From Sinonovacula constricta (Eukaryota > Mollusca > Bivalvia > Cardiida > Solecurtidae): DNA of 64,000 nt. The DNA lies in contig CM017567.1 in assembly GCA_007844125.1 (NCBI GenBank), forward strand, positions 17,561,480 through 17,625,479. Reading direction: 5' to 3'. Below, one piece after another: positions 26,401 to 36,577 of this stretch. The notes below the pieces were generated by a model. That model saw nothing but the letters and a program-made list of their open reading frames with translations, made no database searches and was not told where the DNA came from. Positions within the stretch are counted from its first letter, which is position 1. Each line of letters opens with the position of its first letter. The position numbers and the translations under genes were made by a program.

Positions 26401-28788
26401 AAAAATATATATATATTTATTGAAGATGTTTTCTGGTCTGTCGAGTTATAATACAAAAAAACGTCACTGCTTACAAAGAAGTAAAAGATTACATTGATGT
26501 AATGGTAATTTAATCAATTTTACAGCAATTTAGTAGTTGTGAGCATACCGTACCTTAATATTATAAAAATCCAAGTAAAAACACGTAGCATACACATTGG
26601 TCTCTCTTATCAACACTTTTAACATCTTTCTACTCATAGGAAACATGTCACATTTTGATACCGACACATCTTACAAAAGTGTACCTTATTTTTCATTTTA
26701 AATTACACCTTGAAGATGAGGTTAAGTTTTTAATTCTCGTTATGACGGTTTTCTTTCAGGTTCAACATATAGCCAACCTTATCAAACTGCCAGTGGTAAG
26801 TTTCTACACTTTGTAGAATTCAGTTTATTTATGATGTCAACAAATGTTGGCATATTCTAACACATTTCAGGATCTGTGATCATGCATACTTTACTTTAAA
26901 GTTATACATATTAACAATTTAATTAATAAATATATGCTTGGAACAAAATGCCTTTGCCCATATGCCAGACTGCATACACAGCATGAAATTTTCCCTCCAT
27001 TAAAAAAAATTTGGTACATTTCAGTAAATTGAATAACTACCAATTGTTTGAAAATATGCAGGTCGTGGATTCGAATCCCACCAAAGGAAATATTTAATTA
27101 TTTGTTTTTACTTAATTCTTTTTCAAATATCCATGTGCATTAAAAAAAATGTTAGGATAATGCAGATAACATGTACAATTTTCTTTTAATAATTGGTTTG
27201 TATATGAAAACCAAAGTTATTTCATAGCTAGTTCAGATTACTGCATTATAAAAAGTCATATGGACTGACCATTTTTTTAGAAAATTATTTTGTTTTCTTT
27301 CCAGGCCAGTGTGGAGAAGAAATTATCCCAGATGATTTTGGATCAGAAATTCCATGGTCAGTTTTCAGGACAGAAAGCCATTTAAACATATAGTTATAGA
27401 ACATATATTCAAAAAATAATAATTCATTGAAAATTACCTGAAAAATTATAAGAACAATAGTTAAAAATGAAATACAGTCAGTTCACAAAAGTGATTTAGT
27501 CATTACTTAATTAAGGATTTGAATCAATATTGAGTTAATTAAGGATATAGAGCATGTCAAAATGCAGATTAAACCTAATTGCTTTAAAAGTTATGTTTTT
27601 CAGCATTACATTCAGTGCGGCATAGTTTTCATGAACTTAATTTTATGTACATATATTAAGTTATCAACATGCATTTACAACCGACCTCTCAAACACTAAA
27701 ATGATGTTTTGCTTTCTATTTTTCACATTGTTACTGAATAACTTACATAGTTATCTCATTATTTCATTCAAAATGCTGTAACTGCACAAGAACAGTGGAC
27801 ATTCATAGTAGTGTGATGAGACTGTATAAATGTATATTCTATTGATTTATTCTGTCATCATATTTTATTTGTATTGAAAAGAGTGATGTTGATATGGTAA
27901 CACTGTTGTTATGGGATTGCAAATCAGACCAATATTAAGACCAACTTTTATCAAATTGATTGTGAACACCTCATTGGCCGAAACAAACACCTTTCAGTTA
28001 ATCTTTTGTAAATCTTCTTTGGTAAGTGTAAAACCTTTCTTAAAAATAAATCAGTTGGTAGTGGAATTATTTAAGTTTAACTTTTTAGAAATATAGGTTG
28101 TTATATAGACCTTAATATAGCTTAAATTTACCTTTTATCAATGTACCTTTTATCAATGGGTGCAACTGGTCAGGCAAATTATATCCTCTCAGTGTTTTTT
28201 GTATGGATTTCCATTCAGGACAAAAACTACCTAGGTTATTGTCACCAACGTGTAACTCTTTAGTCCCTGAGCATGTATGTTCTAGTCCTGGTCGGTGTGA
28301 GAACTTTCAGGTGGGGAGGTTTGTTATCTAACCAGTTGTGAGCCGGTGGTTCTACCCAGACATGTCTGGGGTCTTTCTCCACCAGTAATTAGCTGGACAT
28401 TGGCAATCTAATGATAATTATGTTGATGTATTGTAAAAATAAATTAACAAAACAACCTTTCAGTAGTGGAGGTTTTTGAGCAGACCTGCATTGTGTTTAC
28501 ATAAGATACTTATCTGAGGAGACTTCCTCAAACAATGGTCACTGAAGGTCTGCATTTTGCCATTAGTTGTTAATGCAACTCAATGATAAACCAAATATTT
28601 GCTTGGCTGTTCCATAATTTACTAATTACACCCTGGTAATTGCAGGTATTCTGGACCAAGGTGCTGGAGTGTTGGTTGTGTTTGATGAACCAGAGGCTGA
28701 CAGGACCTATGAGACTGCCCTGGATACCATCCATGATATGGGTAAGGTGGTGGACGCCCTCTACAACAAGGCCAAGAAGCTCACATAG
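11451..28788 (+). CDS. PSMD11: 26S proteasome non-ATPase subunit 11 (Rpn6), 12 coding exons
   Basis: Coding exons are 11451-11532, 14284-14385, 15454-15578, 16002-16073, 17581-17638, 19828-20022, 20564-20708, 22344-22467, 24194-24319, 26760-26795, 27305-27356 and 28646-28788. All have GT donors and AG acceptors. The joined length is 1,260 nt, 419 residues plus TAG, close to the 422 of human PSMD11. Recognisable blocks include [13 protein letters not shown] (exon 2), [20 protein letters not shown] (3), [15 protein letters not shown] (4), [15 protein letters not shown] (6), [14 protein letters not shown] (7), SLADFQK (8), [19 protein letters not shown] (9) and the C-terminal [10 protein letters not shown]. 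Rpn6 is a lid subunit: an N-terminal helical-repeat arm (about residues 1-220) clamps base and core, and a PCI domain (about 225-390) assembles the lid. The human Ser14 phosphorylation site (RAQS) aligns with Ala here. Introns 2, 8 and 9 carry minisatellites. The start is the only ATG in frame before the conserved region. Confidence 0.97.
13397..13728 (-). mobile_element. Short relative of the hAT-like elements, in intron 1
   Basis: This 330-bp element has imperfect ends, caaggcttttttta at the left and aaaaaagccctg at the right. It holds the same 'attcccaa' and 'gttcccaatg' motifs as the complement of the 3.5- and 4.6-kb elements, so it is the same family in opposite orientation. It has no transposase. 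The open frames at 13419-13700 and 13474-13734 are artefacts of it. Confidence 0.6.
14756..15440 (+). repeat. Degenerate 30-bp minisatellite in PSMD11 intron 2
   Basis: About 22 units follow the pattern CTGATATACACCCTGTTATC then TTAAGCTCTG, 30 bp, each differing by several bases. The array is old compared with the other arrays here. It runs to within about 13 bases of the exon 3 acceptor, so the polypyrimidine and branch region of that intron is formed from or beside repeat sequence. The minus-strand frame at 14814-15035 is a repeat artefact made possible by the multiple-of-three unit length. Confidence 0.9.
18677..18862 (+). pseudogene. Possible BED zinc-finger transposase fragment in intron 5
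   Basis: The frame encodes [14 protein letters not shown] then ATHLRRHL. The spacing C-x2-C, about ten residues, a Thr-Asn-Phe segment and H-x3-H fits a BED-type finger as found at the N-terminus of hAT transposases and ZBED proteins. It is short, lies inside an intron, and ends at a stop. The following frames (18896-19081, 19252-19434) may be further decayed pieces but carry no motif I can name. Confidence 0.35.
21860..22200 (+). repeat. Dispersed bivalve-type repeat in intron 7
   Basis: The sequence begins with 'caggggagaatatagttgc' and has 'gtccgtccgtcc'. It then holds two diverged direct copies of a block with 'attttaaaatta', 'aaatgatc-ccatatcgaga' and 'accttgaaggtcaa'. This arrangement is, to my knowledge, a very common interspersed repeat of bivalve genomes. 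It has no coding capacity. It is the main sequence clue, beside the SINEs, for a bivalve source. Confidence 0.55.
22570..23110 (+). repeat. 30-bp minisatellite in PSMD11 intron 8
   Basis: About 18 units of GATCAGTAACTGTTTCTGTC then CAATTATTTC, 30 bp, with 'gtaactg' and 'gttactg' variants and 'tttctgtcc' or 'tcctttcc' variants. Because the unit is a multiple of three, one plus-strand frame stays open (22816-23163, an [14 protein letters not shown] repeat). It lies wholly within an intron and has no coding support. The last unit ends in 'gttcctttccag', which resembles a splice acceptor. Confidence 0.93.
24283..25111 (+). repeat. Minisatellite derived from exon 9 and its splice donor
   Basis: The first unit is the last 37 bases of exon 9 plus the start of intron 9. 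The rest of the array is about 14 further copies with a 56-bp period. Each contains TGTGTCGTATCATATT, then CATAGAGCCTTTCTCTAGAG, then TGCAGGTAAA. Intronic copies carry six extra bases (attcat or attgat) after 'atcat', which would add two codons in the exon 9 frame. One copy near 24900 lacks both the insertion and the donor. Including the genuine donor at 24320, I count 14 AG|GTAAA sites. Two spacer variants (atgttgac, acctgtac) are interspersed. Confidence 0.93.
25230..25956 (+). repeat. 26-bp minisatellite with 208-bp higher-order repeat, intron 9
   Basis: Twenty-eight units of TTGTTTCCGTGGCTAACACT then CAGTGG, exactly 26 bp each, with tttcc/tttct, cgtgg/catgg and taacac/ttacgc variants. A block of eight units (208 bp) starting near 25279 is repeated starting near 25487 with the same variant order, so it is a higher-order repeat. 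The overlapping open frames here (25279-25506, 25487-25714 and others) are artefacts of the tandem structure. It lies about 120 bp after the exon 9-derived array in the same intron. Confidence 0.95.
27058..27092 (+). repeat. tRNA T-arm-like fragment in intron 10/11 region
   Basis: The short sequence GTGGATTCGAATCCCACC contains a perfect T-arm stem and an RNA polymerase III B-box (GGATTCGAATCCC). No A-box or acceptor stem is recognisable upstream. It is probably a SINE or tRNA remnant in the intron between exons 10 and 11. Confidence 0.4.
28255..28440 (+). repeat. SINE-like remnant in last intron
   Basis: The ordered motifs 'gtcctggtcggtgtgagaac', 'ggtggttctacccag', 'ggggtctttctccacca' and 'tagctgg' match the body of a widespread tRNA-SINE type that I know from molluscs and cnidarians. 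The tRNA head is degraded. It ends about 200 bp before exon 12 of PSMD11. Confidence 0.5.
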
Positions 28789-29078
28789 ACTCACAGCTAC
28801 AGATGAACAGGATAACTTACCACCTTTCTCAGTCATCTCATCTCTGAACTGTGCTGGCACTCATTAGAGTTGTCTAGATTTGATAATGAAGCACCCAAGA
28901 CATTAAGAGTTTGGATAATCTTTGTGAGTGAAAGTGAGGTCAGGATGTCTGCTGTCCTGATATGTGGTTGTATTTAGTGCTTGATGATGTAGGATTTTTC
29001 ATATCTGTTGGCAAGTTGTTGTATCATATTGTCTCCAAATTTATTGGCCTTGCTTGTGTGTGGTGAAACATGATACCA

Positions 29079-29203
29079 AATAAAGCTGCAAAGTTTTTGC
29101 ATTGTGATGCATTATAAAGAGCATTTAAAGATTGAATGTAGCTAAAGAAATGTGTTGTTAAACAAAAGTTTTCTTAACTGTTGAGACTGTTTAAACAAAT
29201 AAA
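29079..29203 (+). terminator. PSMD11 polyadenylation signals
   Basis: AATAAA occurs at 29079-29084, about 290 bp after the stop codon, and again at 29198-29203. Either would give a 3'UTR of ordinary length. The region after the stop holds no protein-coding features. Confidence 0.55.
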
Positions 29204-30390
29204 CCGTGTTAATTTTTGTGGTAGTTATATCAATATTATATTTGCTTCAACATGGGACACTCAAACTTTTGATATAACAACTTGCAGTAAATATATAAAA
29301 TCTGCATCATATACAATGAAAGTCATGTTAAAATGTATCAACAGTTACATTTGAGAAGTTATCCTAGTATGATGCATTTGTTAAGTCTATACATAATGTT
29401 TCATGATTAGTGACTGTAATTTGGCATTTTATTCTGAAATTGGTTTTGCACACACATTTATTATGTCATTCTAAACATAAATTAAAAAGTTACCAGTCAC
29501 TTTCGTTACACTTCTGTTCATTACATTTTTTTTTTTTTATTGTTTAACAAATATCATTTCAATTATAATAGCCTCCACTTGGCTCACAGTGATTTTAAAA
29601 ACCTAATTGTCGGTATTGTTTTTTTGTTGAGCTTTTGCGTGTTATTATGGGGAATAACGCACAAAGTTGTTTTATGATGCTCAGTAATCTAATCGCAAAG
29701 ACCATATGCCTTAGTGATTTATTAAAAAGCATCTAAAAAAGACCGTGTGCATTGTAATGCAATAAATCACACAAAACAAAAGTCTATATCCATTCTTACA
29801 CATTAACTTGACTGTAAAATTAGGAATCTGTTTCAAATGTGTTATTATGTAAAGAATGTTAAGATATACTTCTCTTGTAAACAAATGATAGGTGACATCA
29901 TTTAAAGATTCAATCTGATTTTGATGATGTTCATGTTTTATGAACCCTGGTCGCACGATTGCAAATCCACGAAGCATGATAGCGCTTCATGGTTAATTTG
30001 CTTGCACGGAAACATACCTTCATAAAACATGAGCAACAGCAAAAATAAAAATTTATTCCTTTTTTTTACATTTATATAATTATCAGTTCAGTCATGATTT
30101 TTGCTTATGGTTATAAAGCAAGTATTAAAAAGGTTAAAAAACAATGGCAAACACAGGGAATTTCTCTTTGTTTCAACAGCCATGTACAACTTAATGTTTT
30201 TTTATGTGTATAGTCATTTTGATACTTCAACAGCATAAAATATAAGATGCACACATTTTCTTCTTTCTGAAAAATGTTGGGAAATGTAAATATTTGGTTA
30301 TCATGAGCTGTTATGAAATTTAGTCTGGATACTTTTAGTGAAAATCAACTTTAACATGTTGAGTCTCAATGCTTTAGCTTTACATAAATT
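29204..30390. other. Intergenic, no gene seen
   Basis: AT-rich DNA with poly(T) runs (about 29526-29539 and 30059-30067). The minus-strand frame at 29711-29977 shows no domain pattern. I see no repeat of note. Confidence 0.4.
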
Positions 30391-30660
30391 TGACCAAAAT
30401 GTAGAGCGTCGACTTGCGGATCGGGAGGTCCTGGGTTCGAACCCCGGCCGGGTCAAACCAAAGAATTTAAAGTTGGTAGTAGTGGCTTTCCTCCTAACGC
30501 TTGGGGCTGAGGGGACAGCATTATGCCTGACTTGTCGGTGTCGGTATAATGGACCGGCCGGGTTCAGTCCCTGGGCACCTCATAAGTGCCCCTGTGCTAT
30601 AATGATAGAAATGTTGCTGCGAAGTATCTGCAAAAATGCCGGCTAATCCCATCCCAATCC
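30391..30660 (+). mobile_element. tRNA-derived SINE
   Basis: The head reads tgacc at 30391 paired with ggtca at 30451-30455. Between them are 'gtagagcgtcgac' and a perfect B-box T-arm, CTGGGTTCGAACCCCGG. The body that follows ('cttggggctgag', 'gtcggtgtcggtataatgga', 'ccgggttcagtccctgggca') and its length suit a tRNA-related SINE of molluscan type. The frame 30338-30646 is an artefact of the GC-rich SINE. No poly(A) tail or target duplication was resolved. Confidence 0.65.
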
Positions 30661-31102
30661 CTGCATTGGATTTAACCTAAAAATGTGGGAATAAGTCTCT
30701 TTTTTTTTCTGTGCATACATCAAGAAATAATGCATGATAAAGTCCTTCTATGTGAATATGGTGTATTTTATCGATTGTGTTTGAATCATCTCCAAGCATA
30801 AAACAAACAATGTATTTGTGTTTCATTTGTTTTATTTAAGACAACAAGAATAGTTCCCCGATGTTTTTCGTCTAATATTAATTTAACACTTAAACATATA
30901 AATATCAAGAAACATGACATTCTAACATCAGGTAATCCCAAGTAACATCACTGTTATCAGTGGAACAGTTTAACAAGTACACAAGCTAACAGTCATAGAA
31001 TTTACATTATTATAAAATATGTCGAACATAACAAAACTTAATAAACAAGAGCAGGGTTTGAGATAATACATCTGAAAGCTCAAGGCTAATACCGTTAAAT
31101 CT

Positions 31103-31186
31103 GATTGGTTGAGTTTTATCTGGAACTCTAATGTGGCCAATAAGATGTTAAGTTTTATCTGGAACTCTAATGTGGCCATTAAGATG
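31103..31186 (+). repeat. Two-copy 39-bp tandem duplication
   Basis: The segment 'gttttatctggaactctaat' with 'gtggccaataagatgttaa' occurs twice back to back with one or two changes. It is intergenic and non-coding as far as can be seen. The overlapping frames on both strands (30970-31179, 31109-31387) are produced by it. Confidence 0.7.
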
Positions 31187-34170
31187 TTTGAGAACCATCT
31201 CTGTCATCAGTTTGAAAGTTTAGCATATTCAGGTCCTTCAGTAACTTCAAGAACTCATATTTTGAATCTTATCAAGATAGTTGTTGACTCTTACACTTTA
31301 ATTTTCTTCAAAAAACTTCCATCTCCAAACTATGTCGCTTTCAGTAAGCAATTAGAAGACATAAAAGACATTCTTTTGCTTAAATAAATGTTGTGCACAG
31401 GACTTTTAAAATATCAAAACAATCTCCGCATAAGAAGTCCCGTGCCTCGCTGACTACAGTAACTCTGCCACCAAGGACTTTGACTAACAATATTTTAATG
31501 CAATGATAATGTTTTAACTCTTTTGTTTGTTCAATATTAAAACTTTCACAACATCATTATAACAGTCAAAGCACAGAGGAAATTAACCGGCTTGAGAAGT
31601 GTGATATCTTCCAACTATTTTTATTGTTTACCAGAGTTGCAACAATTAAGGAACATTTACATTGCTCCAACATATTCTCAGTCTTGACACAAGGTAACAA
31701 GTTTCGAAAAATGCAAACTTGTAATATGCTACGTCTGCACATAAAGAGCTAAGAAAGAAAACAAAAAAGAGCAATGGTCACAATTTTCTATTTTAAATGC
31801 TTACCAGAAAAAAACACCCCAAGATAAACCATAAAAGATAACATTACTTGAGTGGTAAATAGAAATATTTAAGTTATTGAGTAGATCCTGGTATGTTGGG
31901 AGATAGCGTGAAGGGTATATATATGGTTATTCAGAAGATGCTTATTTATTTTGTTTTCAAAACAATGAAACTTCAACATTTGTTAAAACATCCCTAAAGT
32001 TGGTATCGGAAAGTTAGGACCATTTTTGTCTCTCATACAGCCAAATAAACAATTGTTCAAGCACAACACCACTGATGTCTTTACAAAAATGTGTTTTCTA
32101 ATTGAGCCATATTTCATAGTTAGCTATTTTTAAAATACGACCAACATGTGACCATTTACTTTTAAGATCACTTTACATGAACATCTGGGTAATCAACGCT
32201 GATGTTGGTAACTGTTGTTAGCTAAAATTCCTTTGTACTTTTTTTCTAGATTTGGAAATAATGGGCTTTTTAAGCATTATATTTCATGATTTGTATTTTT
32301 TTAACAATTAAACTAATGTTATCAACAATCTTCCCTTAAACTAAGGTACAAGTTTCTGCAGTAGTTATGCATAAATTCTCCTGAACAAGGGTTAGACAGT
32401 GTTACAAGTATTAGATGTGGGCAAACTGTCCTATACCATCTTTAAAACACAAATTTTAATCACTGTCCAGCAGCATGGAAACAATCATTTAAAAGTCATT
32501 TTTAGATTTCCAGCAAAAGTCAAATGTTTTCACAAATTAAACATTTAATCAGCCACCTCATATCAAAGTTATAATTTATTAAGATTAGTTAAAGTTAATT
32601 TACAAGATGATAATGACAAGATGATAATGAAGGTTGCTTTCTTGTTTACATTTTGTTATATCTTTATGCAGAAAATATTGGAACATTATGACAGTTGTAT
32701 ATAGTCCTCACCAGCTTGTTGATATTGTTTCACTTGGTGTCAAGTCATTGAACACAATGAGAGAATTGTATACTGGAGGTAAGACTGGTCCCTTGTCTTG
32801 GTTGAGTATTGACTTCAATGCTTGATGGTGAATTCTTCCTTTAGTTGTCTTTTCATGGAAAAAGTTGAAAACATTCAAAAATAAGTAAACTCATGTTCAT
32901 TATTACAAGTTATCAGTTAACAAAATGGTTATAGAATGACTTTTTGTAAATGAGCATGTCTGTTACAAGACAATTTATTATTCAAAATTAACTGCACTAA
33001 ACTGATGTTTTATATTTGATATAATGATGAAGACCTTTAAACTTAAAGCCACTACTAAATGTGCAAAAGTTATTATAATGAGTGATGAATTAAAATTGTT
33101 AACTACAGAAAAACACTAAGTAGAATTAATTGACATGCCTTAATTATTCAAATTGCAAACTAATACTTTAACCTTTATTCTTGATTAAACATGGCCACTG
33201 CACAATATAAAACCTGCCAGTGGATTGTGTGCACAATAACAAAAACTGAGAAACATAAAATGTATATATGTGTGTTAACTTATTAAAAGTTATAATTATA
33301 GTTTCAAACTTCAGAACTCCATGCTCAAACCAACATTTACACATAAATCTTGCTAGTATTCAGATTTATTCCAGCACAGTTACTTAACAAAACACAAACA
33401 AAATTTTAGCTCATTTTTGGGTAAGTGTTCATTCAACCTGTAAATCTCCCACACACAGCAACATGTACCAAGTTATAGAACATTTTTCAGTTTTTACTTC
33501 AGCCACATTTTAGTAACAGCATTTAATAAAATCATATAATAAGAATTAAGAAAGAACGTCTGACAGTTTTGACCAAATATTTTATCTTAACCAAATAAAT
33601 TCCTGAGCAGATCTTGCCATGTGCTGTTTATTGATGTCCTACATTTTTGTAAAAAATGAAGCCTAACCACCCACTTGTCATTACAAACATATTTCCTGTC
33701 TGAGTCACGCCACACAGTTCAACAAAACCATGTGACCATTTACATTTGAGATAACATTGTCTGGGTTGATATTTATTTTAAGTGGAAATCCCTTATATGC
33801 ATATTTATAGATTTGAAAAGAATTAACATTTTCAGCGATTTTTTTCACAATTTGTATAAGCAAACAAATTCATGTGAAATTTTCTTTTCATATACCAAAG
33901 TGAGAGGTTATTAAAAAGATGATGGCTTATTTTCCCAAAACAGTTGTAAGCTAAAGTTACAGGACAAATGTATTTAATAGAGGCAAACTGGCGGATACCA
34001 CCGGTCAGGTAAATGTGACATTATCAAAGTTCTTATTATTAATAAAATTCTTTAAAGGGTTAATTTAACCGTTGGGTTAACTTGAAGCTATAACAGTACT
34101 AACATCTCATCAAACATAAAACACATTTTAATGTAAAAGTTTGAAAGACATCTAATATCCTTTGACATTG
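31187..34170. other. Intergenic, no gene seen
   Basis: Nearly 3 kb of AT-rich sequence. I found no exon-like open frame flanked by splice sites with recognisable protein content, no RNA gene and no clear transposon ends. The small frame 32634-32825 is unremarkable. Confidence 0.4.
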
Positions 34171-34327
34171 AGCTACATGTAAACAGAAATAGCCCCTGAT
34201 AGTCGTGGGAGCTACTGGTAAACAGAAATAGCCCCTGATAGTCGTGGAAGCTACTGGTAAACAGAAATAGCCCCTGATAGTCGTGGGAGCTACTGGTAAA
34301 CAGAAATAGCCCCTGATAGTGGTGGGT
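34171..34327 (+). repeat. Four-copy 39-bp tandem repeat
   Basis: About four units of GTAAACAGAAATAGCCCCTG then ATAGTCGTGGGAGCTACTG, 39 bp, nearly identical to each other (gtgggagc/gtggaagc). The first unit is preceded by 'gagctacatgtaa', apparently the ancestral junction. It is a young local expansion. Confidence 0.85.
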
Positions 34328-35281
34328 TTTATAAAACCAATCCTGCCAGTTTCATACTCATTTGTGTGAGCTCTCCCGCTTTTGAAGGGAGACTCCCACT
34401 TTCAAGATTAAAAATTATTTGAAATTTGGGGTGTTTGATACATTTTCAGAAATCTCCCTACTTGAAAACAGGTAACTTCTTTCTTTGTTTATATGAAAGT
34501 AGTTAATCTCATACTTAGCAAGTAAAAATCTCCCACTTTGGCCTCAGAAAAGGTTTGCATGTATGCATACTTTAAAATAAAATGATTAATTGGTCAAATC
34601 CATGTAAAATATATTTACTGTTTATGATTGTGATGATAGTTATTTTTGGATTAGATTAACAGTTTTTCTTTCTGCTGGTATAACAAATAATCCTGTGTTT
34701 ATAAAATAGAATATTTTTTGAAAGTCAAGCACTTGCATGCAATTTAATCTAATACAATTACATGTACTTCAAATTATAAGCATACTGTACATTTCTTTTT
34801 TTTTTTTAGAGTTTGTTATTTGTGTGGTGCACTTGGCATAAAAGAATGGCGATTCCTTGTCAACTTAGCACCTTACATTTTTGCAGAGAAAGACAAAAGT
34901 TGAAATATGCCCCTATGTTCTATCCATGCTCATAAAAAATATTAACACATCCATTCAATTCGAACTATCTTACCACTTTCATATATTGAGGTAATAAAAG
35001 TTAAATTGTAACATTTTTCATTTGGTTACAGCCAACTAAAGGGACACTACTCTTCTAAGCAAATCAAGTCAATCTTTTTTTAGTTATTTCCCTTGCCCAT
35101 TTTCTATATTAACCCGTTCTGTTTTTGTTCTCTCTAATTTCTCTCTCACTCCGTTTTCTTTCACTCATCATATCTGTGTATAAAATCCCATAGAAACCAC
35201 ATTCGTTTCTTTTACGTGTCTGTAAGGTACAAATGAATTGACAGTCAACATCTACCATCCACAAGCTAGATTTGACAACGT
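34328..35281. other. Downstream flank of the ankyrin/SOCS gene
   Basis: Non-coding. It holds a pair of short decayed repeats around 'ctcccactttc' and 'ctcccactttgg' (34390-34540), a poly(T) run at about 34797-34809, and a pyrimidine-rich tract at about 35100-35160. I see no clear AATAAA on the minus strand close to the stop. Confidence 0.35.
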
Positions 35282-36577
35282 TCAACACTGCGAGATACCC
35301 ACATCAACCTCGTCAAAGTCAGATATGACAACGTAATCTTTAAGAGCTTTTGGCATGGGAAGGTGCTTGATTTTTGTCACTATATCATGGCCAATTCTTC
35401 GCCGTATCACCTTCCTGCACAGTTGCTGAAGAGACGTGGCAGTCTGCAGTTTGAGTCGCAGCCAGTGTACCACTTCCTCTTGTTCACTCCCGATGCGCGT
35501 CGGAACGTACCCCGCGTAAAAATGCACTCGTGCCGTGAAGTCTACATATCCGTATGTAGCCAACAGGCGACAGATCTCAAAGTGCCCCTTCTCCGCTGCC
35601 AGTTGAAACATGGACTTGTACACACCAGTACACAGGTATTTTATTGGCTGTTCTAGATCACAATTGTAAATAATCATAAGCTTGATCACGTCGATTTTGT
35701 TGCTTATAACCGACTCATATGCCGCGGTTTCTCCCTGGTGGTTATAGATGTCGTGGCGTGTGCCGGCGGCTAGTAGGAGTTCTACAACTGCCGTGTAATT
35801 CCGTTTGATGGCAATATGGAGGGCGGTGTCTCCAGTTTTGAACTCGCGCCGGTTCAGGTCACATTGAGCGCGAATCAGCCGAGCGACCGCCTCACGGTGG
35901 TTGTAGCAGACCGCCTCCATTAGCGGGGTTCGACCCCAGTAGTTCTGTACGTCCACCTGGCTGTGGGAGGCAATCAGAATGTCTATTATATCCGCACAGC
36001 CGTTCCGGGCCGCGTAATGCAGCGCCATGTCGCTGTTTCTATCCGTGATGTTGATATTGCAGTTCCCGCGCAAAAGACGCAATACAGCATCAGTTTTGTT
36101 GTTACGTACAGCCTTCATGAGTGGCGTCTTTGACGTAATGTCCTGAATGTCAACATTGACGCCACGTCGTATCAGAACGTCAAGAAATTGACAGTAGCCG
36201 TCATCGGCGGCGTAATGGCAAGGCGAGTTACCGAACGTGTCCTTAACGTCGAGTTTGGCTCCAGCAGATATAAGCAACAACATGCATGCCATTTTATGCC
36301 GTAACACAGCGAAATGCAGAGCAGTTCGTCTGAGAGTGGACGTTGTTTTGTTGACGTCACATTTTGACTCGATCAGGTACTGAAGCATGTATGTATAGCC
36401 CCTGTACGCCGCTAGGTGGATTGGACAAAGATCTGCGTGGTTCTTCTTGCGGACCTCAACGAATTTGGCGTTCAAATCGTTCTTATACTGCGTAACAATG
36501 CGCTTTAGTGCGGTCAGTTCGTTGTTGAGGACCGCATCGTAGAACTCGTAACCTGCCATCTGTGTTTTTAATAGCAT
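35282..36577 (-). CDS. Ankyrin-repeat and SOCS-box protein, intronless, 431 aa
   Basis: About nine ankyrin repeats span residues 46-345; typical units read GNSPCHYAADDGYCQFLDVLI, GRTPLMEAVCYNHREAVARL and GDTALHIAIKRNYTAVVELL (first ~20 residues). A C-terminal SOCS box follows at about 381-417: SLQQLCRKVIRRRIG, then IKHLPMPKALKDYV. In ASB-family proteins the ankyrins bind substrate, while the SOCS box BC-box (L-x3-C) binds Elongin B/C and the L-P-x-P segment contacts Cullin 5, giving an E3 ubiquitin ligase receptor; that role is inferred here. An in-frame TGA lies upstream at 36599-36601. The first ATG is 36577, with a second at 36559 (MAGYEF). Neither has a strong Kozak context, and 'cag' just before the second could be a splice acceptor, so the start is uncertain. 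The GC content is clearly higher than its surroundings. Which ASB paralogue this is cannot be told. Confidence 0.88.
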   Translation of the reverse strand: MLLKTQMAGYEFYDAVLNNELTALKRIVTQYKNDLNAKFVEVRKKNHADLCPIHLAAYRGYTYMLQYLIESKCDVNKTTSTLRRTALHFAVLRHKMACMLLLISAGAKLDVKDTFGNSPCHYAADDGYCQFLDVLIRRGVNVDIQDITSKTPLMKAVRNNKTDAVLRLLRGNCNINITDRNSDMALHYAARNGCADIIDILIASHSQVDVQNYWGRTPLMEAVCYNHREAVARLIRAQCDLNRREFKTGDTALHIAIKRNYTAVVELLLAAGTRHDIYNHQGETAAYESVISNKIDVIKLMIIYNCDLEQPIKYLCTGVYKSMFQLAAEKGHFEICRLLATYGYVDFTARVHFYAGYVPTRIGSEQEEVVHWLRLKLQTATSLQQLCRKVIRRRIGHDIVTKIKHLPMPKALKDYVVISDFDEVDVGISQC

